Shown in pieces: positions 17,334 through 27,678 of a stretch of DNA of 63,524 bases. The position numbers and the translations under genes were made by a program. The stretch is taken from positions 1 through 63,524 of the forward strand of contig JADZEF010000263.1 in NCBI GenBank assembly GCA_020850695.1, read 5' to 3'. The notes beneath the pieces are model-generated. The model made no database searches. It worked only from the letters and a program-made list of their open reading frames with translations, and was not told the DNA's origin. Within the stretch, counting starts at the first letter, position 1; each line of letters starts with the position of its first letter. This DNA comes from Planctomycetaceae bacterium. GTDB taxonomy: Bacteria > Planctomycetota > Planctomycetia > Planctomycetales > Planctomycetaceae.

Positions 17334-17369
17334 AAAAAACGACTCCCGGCGCTGAACTGCCGGAAGTCG
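17334..17369 (-). terminator. intrinsic terminator of the 17448-19664 gene
   Basis: Read on the minus strand, an 11-bp stem CGACTTCCGGC / GCCGGGAGTCG (one wobble pair) with an 8-base loop is followed at once by TTTTTT. It lies 79 bases after the stop of the large exported protein gene and upstream of mreB, so it would insulate the mre operon. Confidence 0.85.
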
Positions 17370-17447
17370 TTCGATTCTCCATCCGATGGGCGAGGGCGAG
17401 GGAACGAGTTCTCTCAATCCCTCTGTCTCTCCATCACTCCATCCTCA

Positions 17448-19664
17448 TCACTCCGCCCACACGCTCAGCCAGCCGTTGATCGGCTTGATCTTCATCACCC
17501 ACAACACGATGGGGGACTTGTTGGTGCGCGTGAGCTCGATCTTCCGCGTTTCCTTCTTCGGCGGAAACTGCGTCTCGATCTTCTTGCGGATGATCCCCGC
17601 ACGAGCGAGCTGCAGAGCCACCTGGTCCGGCTTATTCACCGGGGCCACCTTCACGGTGCCGCGCTCGATGATGATGTTCTCCCCTTCGAGCCGCGGGACG
17701 AGCGGAATCGTCACGATCTGCGGCGGGATGTCATCTTTCCCCTCTTCCTTGAACGCCGCCCGGATGATGAGGTTCACCTGGCCGTCATCGATCTGGAACC
17801 GCACCGGATCCTTCGGGTCGAAGGCATAGATGTTCGGCCCTTCCGCTTTTGGATTGTAGTCCTTGACGAAGTCGACCTTTTTCTTGGTCAGAGCCGAGAA
17901 GTAATCACTCAGCTCCTGGCGAACCTGCAGTTCGGTCATCGTACGGCCCGCAAAACCCCAGCGGTTGGCTCCGTTGTTGAGCAGGCTTTCATGAATATTG
18001 AGGGTCACGCCATTGCCCGGCGGGAACGCCGCTTCGGGGGCCGCTCCGGCCGGCTCGTCGTCGAGGCCGACGCGGCTGCTCACCCGCATCATGTCTTCGG
18101 TCGACAGGATCTTGTTGGTCTGCGAGTAAAGACCGGCGTTCTTCAGGCGAACGAACAGGTCGGTCTGCAGGTCGCGGGTCGCGTCGGCGAAGCTGGTGTC
18201 GACCTGGCTGTCGATTTGCGGTCCCACCCGCCGCAGCATGCGATCGGCGGCGACGGCGCGTGCTTCGCCGTTGCGGGCCCAGGCTTGATCCATCGCAACG
18301 CTCCGGGCGATGCGGCCGAAGAGCGGAATCCAGTCGTACTTGGTCGACGCAGCCACCGGAGCGGTGCTGGGATTGACCGAGACAGCGGCCTGCTGCGTGC
18401 GGAAATATTCGCCGTCGAACATTCCCGATTTGGTCGCGTAGAACGTGTGATTGCCGATCGACTGAATCGTCGCACGATCCGTGTAACCCCTCGTATTGGT
18501 GTGCGACTGACCCTGCACCTTGATCTCGAACCGGCTGCCGTCGTCGCTCGGCTTCAGGTCGAAACTGGCGTAAGAACGCGTCGTGGACCAGCCGCGGACG
18601 TGAGCCCCGAGGGCGTAATCGCGAACCGGGGCATATTCGAGCTTGCTGTCCGAGACCCACTTCGCCATGAGGCTCTCGCTGATGAGCGCCTGCATGTTGT
18701 AGTTGAGGTAGTGAGTGCGAACGACGGGTTCGATGAGTGCTCCGCCGTCCGCGGCGTAGAACCGGACGTTGTTGAGCGCAGCCTTCAGTTCGCCCGCGTC
18801 CCCCACGAGGTTCGCCGCCTCGTAGCGTTCGATGGCGCCAACCAGCTCGGCCAGCTTGGAACGCAGGTTCGAAACGTAGGGGACATTCGCGCGATGGACT
18901 TCTGCGAGATAGCGGTCGAGGGACGCTTCCAGTGCCAGGAACGCCGGGCGGGACGCGAACTGCTGCGCCTCGGGCGACAGCGTGTTCCGCTTCTTCAGCT
19001 TGGCGGTCACAGCGTTCGCCAGTTCAGCGGCCGCTTCCGCCTTCCCGTCCGGACCAAGCGCCGTCCGGAGGTCCGCCCCCTTGACATAGTCGAGCCAGGC
19101 CGCGCCGCCGCTGAAGGCGTTGACGTCGGATTCGAGAGCGGTCAGCGCCGTCAGAACGCCCTTGCCCGCTTCGGCCGTCCGGTTCGCGAACGCCGCCGTC
19201 GGATCGAGTTCCAACGTCTTCAGAATCGCATTGGCGACTTCCAACCGACGGAGCAGCTTGCCGTTCAGCGAAACGAGCGCATCGCGGATGACCGCATACG
19301 CCGGGTCGTCGATCAGCTTGGCCATCGTCCGCCGTTTGGCGTCGATCCTGGCCAGTTGGGCCCGCTGGGCCGCAAGATCCAGAGGCTGCTCGGGGGCATA
19401 CAGCCCGAGGAGCAGCGTCATCATTTCTTCGTTCCAGGTCTGCCAGTTCGGGCCGAGAGCCGAAAAGTCGTCCTCTCCAAGTCCCGGCGGAACCTCTTCC
19501 GGCAGCATTCCCTGCAGCCCGACCTCTCCCTCTTCGGCAGCCTTTGGAGCGGCGGCCGGCTGAGGAGGAACGGCATCATCCTGAGCGTAAGCCAGGCCCG
19601 TCGCCAGCACTCCCCCGAGCACAAGCCCCCAGGCCGTACCCCACGTCATCCTGCGGTGCCACAT
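17448..19664 (-). CDS. large exported protein of unknown function (738 aa)
   Basis: The start is ATG at 19664, with GGAG 8 bases upstream. A signal peptide (WGTAWGLVLGGVLATGLAYA, then QDD) implies export. After a low-complexity Pro/Ala stretch (about 28-50) comes a helical region to about 270. A beta-rich region follows with 'HYLNYNMQALISESLMAKWV', 'GHVRGWSTTRS'-like sequence and the Thr/Gly-rich 'QGQSHTNTRGYTDRATIQS'. The C-terminal third is again mixed alpha/beta. I recognise no catalytic motif or named domain; it resembles conserved planctomycete exported proteins. It is monocistronic, with its own terminator at 17334-17369. Confidence 0.85.
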   Translation of the reverse strand: MWHRRMTWGTAWGLVLGGVLATGLAYAQDDAVPPQPAAAPKAAEEGEVGLQGMLPEEVPPGLGEDDFSALGPNWQTWNEEMMTLLLGLYAPEQPLDLAAQRAQLARIDAKRRTMAKLIDDPAYAVIRDALVSLNGKLLRRLEVANAILKTLELDPTAAFANRTAEAGKGVLTALTALESDVNAFSGGAAWLDYVKGADLRTALGPDGKAEAAAELANAVTAKLKKRNTLSPEAQQFASRPAFLALEASLDRYLAEVHRANVPYVSNLRSKLAELVGAIERYEAANLVGDAGELKAALNNVRFYAADGGALIEPVVRTHYLNYNMQALISESLMAKWVSDSKLEYAPVRDYALGAHVRGWSTTRSYASFDLKPSDDGSRFEIKVQGQSHTNTRGYTDRATIQSIGNHTFYATKSGMFDGEYFRTQQAAVSVNPSTAPVAASTKYDWIPLFGRIARSVAMDQAWARNGEARAVAADRMLRRVGPQIDSQVDTSFADATRDLQTDLFVRLKNAGLYSQTNKILSTEDMMRVSSRVGLDDEPAGAAPEAAFPPGNGVTLNIHESLLNNGANRWGFAGRTMTELQVRQELSDYFSALTKKKVDFVKDYNPKAEGPNIYAFDPKDPVRFQIDDGQVNLIIRAAFKEEGKDDIPPQIVTIPLVPRLEGENIIIERGTVKVAPVNKPDQVALQLARAGIIRKKIETQFPPKKETRKIELTRTNKSPIVLWVMKIKPINGWLSVWAE

Positions 19665-20317
19665 GTCGGCATCTCCAATAGCGCCCCGGACGCTCCACAG
19701 CGTCCGCGACTTTCCAGGCAAGCCCCAGTCCCTGAGGTCCGACTCCTTCACTGCTTCGGCCATAAAGCCGGTGCGTCCCTCATCAAGACCTGCTTCACGG
19801 CATGACCGCTGAAAGCGTCACGACTGATACCACGCGAAGGAGGCTCCCTCGCAACCCTGTTTCCACGAGGCCGCAAGCGTCCCAAGACATCGTCACAACC
19901 GCTGATGGCAATTGACTTTGTCGATGATCGCCGAAGAGACCGCACGGCTCTGGGAGATCACACGAGACGGGAGACTCGCCAGGAAGGCGGATCGCTTCGC
20001 CTCCTTGGAGCGTCGCGATGTTACGCATCCACCCCAGACGCGCCAAGCTATCCCTGTTAACTATTTTGTTTTTTGACGATCTTTCCGACTGCGCCGGACA
20101 TGCGGAAATGGGCATCATCCTGCGGAGCGCGGGAACTCGGCGCGAAAAAGCGCCTCAAGCAGTTTTCACCGCGACGCGGAACGCGCATGAAAGAGGGTCG
20201 CCGGGGGGCGGCCGAAAGGAGCCTGCCGCGGTCCGACGCGCCACCCGAGGCTCGCAAAGCCTTGATCCCAGCAATGTCGCGCGACTTCCCAGTGGTTCAC
20301 GCCGGGAACTGCCGACC
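19665..20317. other. gene-free stretch between DUF1501 gene and the large exported protein gene
   Basis: About 650 bases hold no convincing gene on either strand. Frames here have no ribosome site and no recognisable product. A short T-rich patch near 20062-20075 (TTTTGTTTTTTGACG) is the only low-GC part. The promoter of the exported protein gene must lie toward the 19665 end. No hairpin repeat of the kinds seen elsewhere was found. Confidence 0.5.
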
Positions 20318-21763
20318 TCAACCGAACAGCTCGTGCATCGGCCGTCCCCCGTCGACGATGTGGACGGGGCGGCCTTGAGCGTCCGGAAGTGAGAAGTGCG
20401 GGTCGATGCCGAGCGCGTGGTAGATCGTCGCGGCGAGGTCTTCCGGGCTGACGGGATGGTCGGCGGGCCAGGCCGCTTCCTTGTCCGACCGTCCGTAGGC
20501 AACGCCCCCTCGGATGCCGGCACCCGCGAGCAGCGCTGGGAAGCAGAAGCTCCAGTGCCCGCGGCCCCAGGCCGTGGTATCGGCCCGCGGGGTGCGGCCC
20601 ATCTCTCCCAGGGCGACAACCAGCGTTTCGTCGAGCATGCCGCGCTCGTCGAGATCGGTGAGCAAGGCCGAGAAGGCCTGATCGAACCCGGGAATCAGCT
20701 GCTGCTCGAGGTGCTTGCTGGTGGTGTGGGAATCCCAGCCGTCGAGCCCGGAGACACTGTCCCAGCCGACGGTGATGAACCGCGACCCCGCCTCAATGAG
20801 CCGTCGCGCCATCAGCACCGATTGCCCGAAGAGATGCCGTCCATACCGATCGCGAAGCGCCGCCGGCTCCTGCTGAATATCGAGAGCCGAGCGGATCGAG
20901 TCGGACGTGACCAGCGACAGCGCCTGCCCGCGGGTCGAGTCGTAGACGTCATACCGCCGCGACGCTTCGATCGCCCGACGCTCACCGTCAAATTGTTCCA
21001 ACAGGCTCTTACGTCGGTTGAGCCGGTCGAGAGCCAACTCGGTCGTCGGCACCAGTCCCTTAATTCGGAAGTCGAGTTCCTTGTCGGTGCAGGCTCGCAG
21101 GAACAGATTGTCTTTCGCCACCTCGGGCCGCACATCGGTCGCGAGCCCGTTGTAGGCCGCTCCAAGCCATCCTGCATACTGTCCGGTCCGGTCGTACTTC
21201 GGAACCTGCAGATGTCCCAGGCGGTTTGGCAGATAGATGTAGTCGGGCAGCGTCCGCGCCCGCTGCCGGTCGTGGGCCGACAGATATTCGACGACCGAGC
21301 CGATCGACGGCCAGTCGGTTTCGCGGGCATTGACGTCCGAGCCGTTCTCCGCCGCGCGGGTCCACTTGTGCCCGGTCTGGATGTAGTGGCAGGCGTTATG
21401 ATCGTTGTGCGGGTGCGTCATCGTGCGGATGACGCAGAACTTGTCCGAGATGTCCGCACACCTCTTCAGGTGTTCCGACAACCGTAGATCGGGAGTCCGC
21501 GAAGCGATCGTCCCGAAGGGACCGCGCAGGTTCGACGGGGCGTCGGGCTTGCTGTCAAATGTTTCGAGTTGGCTGGGCCCGCCGAAGAGGAACAGGAACA
21601 GGACCGACTTCGCCCGCCCATTGGTGAAGTGTTTCGCCGCCGCTTCGGCCGCCGTCAGCTTCGGGAGGCTGAGCCCCAACAGCCCCGCCCCGCCTGCCTG
21701 AATCACCGCCCGACGAGTCAGTCCGTTGCACACACGCTGTCGACTTCCGAGGAGAGTCAGCAT
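20318..21763 (-). CDS. DUF1501 protein with Tat-type signal
   Basis: The product is 481 aa from ATG at 21763. 'LTRRAVIQAGGAGLLGLSLP' is a Tat-like signal. The mature part has 'SVLFLFLFGGPSQLETFDSK', 'THPHNDHNACHYIQTGHK', 'GWDSHTTSKHLEQQLIPGFD' and 'VVALGEMGRTPRADTTAWGR', the standard landmarks of DUF1501 (PF07394), a sulfatase/phosphatase-fold family greatly expanded in planctomycetes. In those genomes DUF1501 genes are often next to DUF1549/DUF1553 cytochrome proteins; none is here. Its biochemical role is not established. The next gene upstream on the strand encodes PhoD. Confidence 0.93.
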   Translation of the reverse strand: MLTLLGSRQRVCNGLTRRAVIQAGGAGLLGLSLPKLTAAEAAAKHFTNGRAKSVLFLFLFGGPSQLETFDSKPDAPSNLRGPFGTIASRTPDLRLSEHLKRCADISDKFCVIRTMTHPHNDHNACHYIQTGHKWTRAAENGSDVNARETDWPSIGSVVEYLSAHDRQRARTLPDYIYLPNRLGHLQVPKYDRTGQYAGWLGAAYNGLATDVRPEVAKDNLFLRACTDKELDFRIKGLVPTTELALDRLNRRKSLLEQFDGERRAIEASRRYDVYDSTRGQALSLVTSDSIRSALDIQQEPAALRDRYGRHLFGQSVLMARRLIEAGSRFITVGWDSVSGLDGWDSHTTSKHLEQQLIPGFDQAFSALLTDLDERGMLDETLVVALGEMGRTPRADTTAWGRGHWSFCFPALLAGAGIRGGVAYGRSDKEAAWPADHPVSPEDLAATIYHALGIDPHFSLPDAQGRPVHIVDGGRPMHELFG

Positions 21764-21930
21764 GGTTCCACCCGAATCGGAGGCGCACTCAGACCCAGCC
21801 CGGCGCAGGGCACGCATCAATCATCGACCAATGATTATGCGACACCTGAACAGATCCGGCAACCCTGAGTTCGATTCTCCGATAGACGGCGGAATCGGCG
21901 AACATGTCCTGCATCGCCGGTTCCGACCTG

Positions 21931-23505
21931 TCACGAAATCTGCAATCCCGGACGCCCCGACTCCACCGTGAACGACACCCGCGTCTCAACCGGCGCCCCC
22001 GGTCGCGTCACGTATTCAATCGCACGATAGTCGGCGCGCCACTTCTCTGGCGTCACTTCGCAGGTGACATACCCGCGCTCGGTGCTGTGGAACTTCACGA
22101 AGGGGTTCTCAGCCAGGATGCTCTGGGTTGTCTTCGCGTTGCGGGCGCCGTCGCCACCCGAGCTGATGGACGTCCCCACGAACTCGGTCGCCACAATCCG
22201 CGAGTCGAGATTGTCGAAATCGGCGATCAGGTTGTTCGCCCAGTTCGAGTGGATGTCCCCCGTCAGCACGACGGGGTTCGAGATCTTGCGGTCGTGCAGC
22301 GTCTTGAGGATCCGGCGGCGGTTGACTTCATAGCCCGGCCACTGGTCCATGCTGAAGGCCTGGTCCGCGCCCGCCTTCCGGTCGGCACGAGCCATCATCA
22401 CCTGCTGGGCCAGGACATTCCAATTCCCGGCCGACGACGAGAGATTGTCGAGCAGCCACGCTTCCTGCTTGTCTCCCAGCAGCGTCGCCTGAGGAGAATA
22501 GGTCTCGTCGCACGGGGCCTTGTTCCCATCCCCGCACGGCTGGTTGGTGCGGTACTGCCGCGTGTCGAGCACGAAGAATTCGGCCAGCTTGCCGAAGGGA
22601 ATGCGGCGATAGAGGAGCATGTCGGGACCGCGCGGAATCGACGTGCGGCGGAGCGGCATGTGCTCGTAATAGGCCTTGTAGGCGTTCGCCCGCCGCGCGA
22701 GCAGCGTCTCGGGCGAGACGTCTTTCTCCTCGCTGATCGCATTGGCGTAATTGTTGTCGACCTCGTGGTCGTCCCACGTGACGATCCACGGAAAGAGCCG
22801 GTGCGCGCCTTGCAGGAAGAGGTCCGTCTTGTACAGGGCGTGACGGTTGCGGTAGTCGGAGATCGTCTCGATTTCCTTTCCCGTGTGCTTTCGGACGAGT
22901 CCGTCCTTGCCGCCGTATTCGTAGATGTAATCGCCCAGGTGGCAGATGACGTCGAGTTCTTCCTTCGCCATGTGCTCGTACGCGGTGAACAGCCCCTGTT
23001 CGTAGTGCTGGCACGAAGCAAACGCGAACCGCAGCCGCTGTGCGGCGGTGTCGTGCGTTGGAAAGGTGCGGGCCCGTCCCTTGGGGCTCTCGGCGCTTCC
23101 CGCCGTGAAGCGATACCAGTACCAGCGGTCCGGCCGCAGCCCTTCGACTTCGACATGGACCGAGTGAGCCCAGTCGGGCGTGGCAATCGTCGTCCCTTCC
23201 CGCACCACCTTCGTGAGGGCTTCATCTTCGGCGACGACCCATTTCACCTCCACCGCGTCCGGCGGCATGCCGCCCCCCACGAGCGGTTCCGGAGCGAGCC
23301 GCGTCCAGAGGACAAAGCCATCGAACGTCGGATCGCCCGAGCAGACGCCGAGCGTGAAGGGATCGCTTTTGAAGGTCGGATTCTGCACGACCGCGCCCGA
23401 CGCCCGCGAGGCGAACATGGCCGCCGCGGCCAGCGACCCGGTGGCCCGCAGGAACGAACGGCGGCTGAGCGAGTGACCCTGGAAAGGTGCGGCATTCCAA
23501 TGCAT
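21931..23505 (-). CDS. phoD: PhoD-like alkaline phosphatase/phosphodiesterase
   Basis: The product is 524 aa from ATG at 23505, which has AAGGA 7 bases upstream. The Tat signal 'SLSRRSFLRATGSLAAAAMF' is at residues 14-33. PhoD landmarks are 'LGVCSGDPTFDGFVLWTRLA', 'FAFASCQHYEQGLFTAYEHM', 'VICHLGDYIYEYGG', 'IVTWDDHEVDNNYAN' and 'VVLTGDIHSNWANNL', supplying the Asp, Asn, Cys and His ligands for the Fe/Ca site. It should release phosphate from organic esters outside the cytoplasm. A longer frame reaches 23676 but would overlap the neighbouring gene. Confidence 0.94.
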   Translation of the reverse strand: MHWNAAPFQGHSLSRRSFLRATGSLAAAAMFASRASGAVVQNPTFKSDPFTLGVCSGDPTFDGFVLWTRLAPEPLVGGGMPPDAVEVKWVVAEDEALTKVVREGTTIATPDWAHSVHVEVEGLRPDRWYWYRFTAGSAESPKGRARTFPTHDTAAQRLRFAFASCQHYEQGLFTAYEHMAKEELDVICHLGDYIYEYGGKDGLVRKHTGKEIETISDYRNRHALYKTDLFLQGAHRLFPWIVTWDDHEVDNNYANAISEEKDVSPETLLARRANAYKAYYEHMPLRRTSIPRGPDMLLYRRIPFGKLAEFFVLDTRQYRTNQPCGDGNKAPCDETYSPQATLLGDKQEAWLLDNLSSSAGNWNVLAQQVMMARADRKAGADQAFSMDQWPGYEVNRRRILKTLHDRKISNPVVLTGDIHSNWANNLIADFDNLDSRIVATEFVGTSISSGGDGARNAKTTQSILAENPFVKFHSTERGYVTCEVTPEKWRADYRAIEYVTRPGAPVETRVSFTVESGRPGLQIS

Positions 23506-23611
23506 GTCAGGTCCTTGAGGAGAGCGGCTGCGCGGGGCGAAAATCGGTTGTCCGCATACTGTCGAGACGCCAATGAGAGTCAAACCAAGAAATGACGAGG
23601 ATTCCAGGAAC

Positions 23612-24634
23612 TTACACAAGTCGTTCCGCCGCCAGCCGCGCGACCGCGAAGGCACACGCGGCTTCGACGACGTCACCCGGCAGCAGGTCGGTCAGCCGGA
23701 CGCGGGGCACGGCCTTCAGACTCGGCAATTGCTCGTCGATGACGCGCTCGCCCAGGAAGGCCCCGGCGCCTGAAAAGATCACATGTCCAAATAATTCTTT
23801 TCTGCGGGACAGGACATGCTCAATCGCCATGCGAATGGAGCCCTGCTGGCACGCCGCGATGGTCCTGGCCATCACCACGGCTTCCTCGTGCGAGACTTCC
23901 TCCTGGTCGCAACAGATCATCCGCGCCAGCCGACCGCATGCTTCCCGCCGGGTGGCCGGCCGCCCGTTCGCCGTGTCACAATCCGACGGATCCTCGGCGA
24001 TGTCTCCCAGAAGCAGGTAGACGTCGAGCATCGTGGCGAATAATTCGGCAGCGAGCGGGCAACTCCGTCCCGCAAAGGGGACCTGCCTTGCCGCCGCACA
24101 CACGGGAGTCCGCCGAATTCCGGTGTAGTACAATTCCCCGGCGATCAAACGCTCGGAATCGTTGCGGCCAAGCGTGTCCGGAAGCCCATCGCGGATCGGG
24201 ATGATGTCGGTCGTCGTCGTCCCGATGTCGATCAGCAGCGCATCGCCGCGGGGAACCATCAGTCCAACCCACGTCGCCAAGGCATGCCAGTTGGCGGCCG
24301 CTACCAGCCGCGTCAGCAGCCGGGCCTCTTCGATCGAAACGAACTCGCCCCCTGTCTGCCATACCCGCACCGGCCTTCCTGCGGCGGCCAACTCCACCGC
24401 ATCGAGAATCCGGTTGACCCCCTCATCCTTGGTGACGAAGCAGTCCGCCAGTTCGGCCGTCATCGTCACCGCAAGGCCATCGACCTGCGAAAACTTCTTC
24501 AGCAAGTCGGTCAGCGCGTCCGCCAGCCGCTCGGGATGTTTCCACACCGGAAACGCCTGCGACACCGCCACGCCATCCACATGCGCGGCCTTGAGGTTCG
24601 CTCCGCCGATATCAAGGCCAATCAGGTGCGGCAC
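23612..24634 (-). CDS. H4MPT-linked C1-transfer pathway protein (hydantoinase/oxoprolinase-like kinase, MfnF-type)
   Basis: The product is 340 aa. 'LIGLDIGGANLKAAHV' at the N-terminus and 'LLIDIGTTTTDIIPI' mid-protein are ATP-binding motifs of the ASKHA fold, and 'DTLGRNDSERLIAGELYYTG' plus 'GIRRTPVCAAARQVPFAGR' match the family found with tetrahydromethanopterin genes. In archaea MfnF makes the methylfuran-phenol ether of methanofuran; bacterial members are tied to H4MPT-dependent C1 oxidation, which planctomycetes have. 'IFSGAGAFLGERVI' closes the fold. It lies between purB and phoD in the same direction; neither neighbour explains it. Confidence 0.85.
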   Translation of the reverse strand: MPHLIGLDIGGANLKAAHVDGVAVSQAFPVWKHPERLADALTDLLKKFSQVDGLAVTMTAELADCFVTKDEGVNRILDAVELAAAGRPVRVWQTGGEFVSIEEARLLTRLVAAANWHALATWVGLMVPRGDALLIDIGTTTTDIIPIRDGLPDTLGRNDSERLIAGELYYTGIRRTPVCAAARQVPFAGRSCPLAAELFATMLDVYLLLGDIAEDPSDCDTANGRPATRREACGRLARMICCDQEEVSHEEAVVMARTIAACQQGSIRMAIEHVLSRRKELFGHVIFSGAGAFLGERVIDEQLPSLKAVPRVRLTDLLPGDVVEAACAFAVARLAAERLV

Positions 24635-24726
24635 GGAGGATCGCCTGTCGGAGTTTCAACGCGGACTCTTCGTGATACGGCAGCGGTCGTCGTTTGCGGG
24701 TTCGCGATGCCTTTGCCTTTCAGCCA

Positions 24727-26151
24727 CTACACGCGCAGTTCTTCCGCCGCGGCCCCCGAAGATCCCAGCCGCCTGCGAATCGGCTCGACGATCTCGCGCA
24801 CGAAGGCTTCGACCTGCTCGGGGGCCCGTCCCACGAACCGCTTCGGATCCAGAGCATCTGACAGGTTCACTTTGGCGAAGGCCTTGTCGGTTTTCAGACG
24901 CTCGAACAGGTCGTTCGTGCCGCCGTCCGCCTTGACGTGCTTCGCCGCGTCGAGGCTGTGAACACGGATCCGCTCGTGCAGTTCCTGACGATCGCCGCCC
25001 GCCTGCACCCCGGCCATCAGGATCTCCTCGGTTGCCATGAACGGGAGCTCCTCACGGAGATTCTTCTCGATCACCTTCGGGTACACGACGAGCCCGCGAG
25101 CGATGTTCTCGTAGATCATCAGCACGGCATCGATCGCGAGGAACGCCTGCGGAATCGAGAGGCGGCGGTTGGCGCTGTCGTCCAGAGTTCGCTCCATCCA
25201 CTGCGTGGCCATTGTCTGGGCGGCGTTCTGCTGAAGGCTCATCGCGAAGCGGGCGAGGCTGCACATCCGCTCGGCCCGCATCGGATTCCGCTTGTAGGCC
25301 ATCGCCGACGAGCCGATCTGATCCTTCTCGGATGGCTCCTCCAACTCCTTGCGGCTCTGCAGAATCCGCAGGTCGGTCCCCGCCTTGTGAGCCGTCTGCC
25401 CGATCCCGCTGAGCGTGTCGAGCACCTGCGTGTCGAGCTTCCGCGAGTACGTCTGCCCGGTCACCGCATACTTTTCGGCGAAACCCATCCGCTCGGTCAC
25501 CATGCGGTCAAGTTGTTCGACCTTCGCATGATCGCCGCTGAACAATTGCAGAAACGTGGCCTGCGTGCCGGTGGTTCCCTTCGCTCCACGGAACCGCAGC
25601 CGCTCGATCCGCGCTTCAATCTCTTCGAGGTCGAGCACCAGATCGTAGCACCATAGTGTGGCCCGCTTGCCGACGGTTGTTGGCTGGGCCGGCTGCAGGT
25701 GGGTGAACCCGAGGCACGGCAGATCGCGCCATTTCTGTGCAAAGTCTGCCAGCCGGAAGATGACCGTCGCCAGCCGCCCCCGCAGCAATTTCAACGAGTC
25801 CCGCATCTGGATCAGCTCAGAGTTGTCCGTGACGTAACAGCTCGTCGCTCCGAGGTGAATGATGCCCCGCGCCGAAGGACATAGATCGCCATACGTGTGG
25901 ACGTGAGCCATCACGTCGTGGCGAAACTGCTTCTCGTATTTCGCCGCCTTGTCGAAATCGATGTCGTCGACGTGGGCCTTCAGCTCAGCAAGCTGCTCGG
26001 CGGTGAGGTCGAGTCCCAGCTCGCGCTGGCACTCGGCCAGCGTGATCCACAGCCGCCTCCAGGTCGAAGGCTTGGTCTGCGCCGACCAGATCCGCGCCAT
26101 GTCGCGCGAGGCATACCGGGTGATGAGCGGGTTCTCGTAGAAGTCGTGCAT
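24727..26151 (-). CDS. purB: adenylosuccinate lyase PurB
   Basis: The product is 474 aa. Family landmarks are '[20 protein letters not shown]', '[20 protein letters not shown]', '[20 protein letters not shown]', '[17 protein letters not shown]' and the signature loop '[15 protein letters not shown]'. It cleaves SAICAR and adenylosuccinate in purine synthesis. The sequence is of the longer type also found in animals. The ATG at 26151 is preceded by a pyrimidine-rich CTCCTTCTTCG and the arm of an inverted repeat, with no Shine-Dalgarno sequence. Confidence 0.96.
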   Translation of the reverse strand: MHDFYENPLITRYASRDMARIWSAQTKPSTWRRLWITLAECQRELGLDLTAEQLAELKAHVDDIDFDKAAKYEKQFRHDVMAHVHTYGDLCPSARGIIHLGATSCYVTDNSELIQMRDSLKLLRGRLATVIFRLADFAQKWRDLPCLGFTHLQPAQPTTVGKRATLWCYDLVLDLEEIEARIERLRFRGAKGTTGTQATFLQLFSGDHAKVEQLDRMVTERMGFAEKYAVTGQTYSRKLDTQVLDTLSGIGQTAHKAGTDLRILQSRKELEEPSEKDQIGSSAMAYKRNPMRAERMCSLARFAMSLQQNAAQTMATQWMERTLDDSANRRLSIPQAFLAIDAVLMIYENIARGLVVYPKVIEKNLREELPFMATEEILMAGVQAGGDRQELHERIRVHSLDAAKHVKADGGTNDLFERLKTDKAFAKVNLSDALDPKRFVGRAPEQVEAFVREIVEPIRRRLGSSGAAAEELRV

Positions 26152-26157
26152 CGAAGA

Positions 26158-26410
<253 letters not shown>

Positions 26411-26415
26411 CTTCC

Positions 26416-27477
26416 ATGACCTCACCGCTCGAATCGCTCGTTGCGACCGGCACCAAGCTCTGGCTCGACAGTGTCGACCCCGATCTCGTCCGCATCAATC
26501 GCCAGTATGGAGCCACCGGCGCGACGTCGAACCCGATCATTATCTCGGATCTGCTGAAGTCCGGACGGTTCGACGACGAACTCAAGTCCTTGATGGAGCA
26601 GGGACAGACCGATGACGACGTCGCCTGGCACATGACCGACCGCCTGGTGCGGCAGGCGCAGGCGGCGTTTGCCTCGGTCTATGCCGACTCCAACGGCGAC
26701 GACGGCTACGTCTCGTTCGAGCTCGACCCGCTCCTCGAAGACGCCTCGTGCAAGCTGAGCATCGAAGAGAAGGCGAAGAAGTACGTCGAACTGGGGACGA
26801 CCTGGGCGGCCGGGCACTCCAACCGCATGATCAAAGTCCCGGCCACGCCGGGGGGGCTGGCGGCCCTGGAAGACCTCGCGGCCGCGGGAGTCACGCTCAA
26901 CGTCACGCTCCTTTTCACCGCCCGCCAGTACCAGGCCGCGCGCGACGCCATCTGGCGCGGCGCCCAGCGCCGCAAGTCGCTCGACCACTTCAAGAGCGTC
27001 TACAGCATCTTCATCAGCCGCATCGACGTCTACACGAAGCAACACGTCGCCACCCTCACCCCGGCCGCACAGGGCCTCGTGGGCATCGTCAACGCCAAGC
27101 GGCTGTGGCAGGACAACAACCAGTTCTGGCAGGACAAGGGGCTGCGGCTCAAGCAGGAGTTCATCTTCGCCAGCACCGGCACGAAGGACCCCAGCGACTC
27201 GCCGGACAAGTACGTCGCGGCCCTCGCGGGTTCCGACATTCAGACCAACCCGCCCGCGACGAACGACGCCATCCAGAAGATGCCGGGCAAGACCTTCTCG
27301 CGCACCGTCGACCAGCTTCCTGCGAAAAACGTCCTCGACGAAATCGACCAGAAGGTCGACTTCGCCAAGCTCGAACAGGTGCTGATGGACGAGGGCCTGA
27401 GGAAGTTCGCCGACCCGCAGAAAGCCCTGCTGGCGCTGATTGCCGAGAAGCGGAAGGCGCTTGGCGAAAAGAAATAG
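26416..27477 (+). CDS. tal: transaldolase
   Basis: The product is 353 aa from ATG at 26416. '[16 protein letters not shown]' near the start, the Schiff-base Lys in '[12 protein letters not shown]', '[18 protein letters not shown]' and '[11 protein letters not shown]' identify a transaldolase of the longer, actinobacterial-like subfamily. It moves a dihydroxyacetone unit in the non-oxidative pentose phosphate pathway. A frame extending 173 codons upstream passes through the repeat and the antisense of purB, so the internal ATG is the sensible start. There is no Shine-Dalgarno sequence; the leader is TCTCCTCTCTTCC. Confidence 0.93.
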   Translation: MTSPLESLVATGTKLWLDSVDPDLVRINRQYGATGATSNPIIISDLLKSGRFDDELKSLMEQGQTDDDVAWHMTDRLVRQAQAAFASVYADSNGDDGYVSFELDPLLEDASCKLSIEEKAKKYVELGTTWAAGHSNRMIKVPATPGGLAALEDLAAAGVTLNVTLLFTARQYQAARDAIWRGAQRRKSLDHFKSVYSIFISRIDVYTKQHVATLTPAAQGLVGIVNAKRLWQDNNQFWQDKGLRLKQEFIFASTGTKDPSDSPDKYVAALAGSDIQTNPPATNDAIQKMPGKTFSRTVDQLPAKNVLDEIDQKVDFAKLEQVLMDEGLRKFADPQKALLALIAEKRKALGEKK

Positions 27478-27556
27478 GGGCAACGTGTCTCGACGCTGAC
27501 ATCTCCCGGGTGGCCGGGTCTGAGGCTTTGCGAAGACCCGGAGCGTTAATGCATCC

Positions 27557-27629
27557 GTAGCACGGGCACTCATGCCCGTGCGAAACTCTTCACGACGTTC
27601 TCACTCACGGGCATGAGTGCCCGTGCTAC
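27557..27629. repeat. perfect 24-bp inverted repeat between tal and folP
   Basis: The left arm (27557-27580, GTAGCACGGGCACTC then ATGCCCGTG) and right arm (27606-27629) are exact reverse complements with 25 bases between. Each arm is also a hairpin of its own: CACGGGCA and TGCCCGTG surround a short centre. It sits just upstream of the folP leader. Confidence 0.92.
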
Positions 27630-27678
27630 GTTCAGATCGAGTTGTCCGACAACGCCTCAAACCTGGTTCGGAACATCG

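Noticed and set aside
17166..19805. 879-codon open frame opposite the large exported protein gene
   Set aside because: The minus-strand gene has a signal peptide, ribosome site and terminator, while this frame has none and looks like an antisense shadow.
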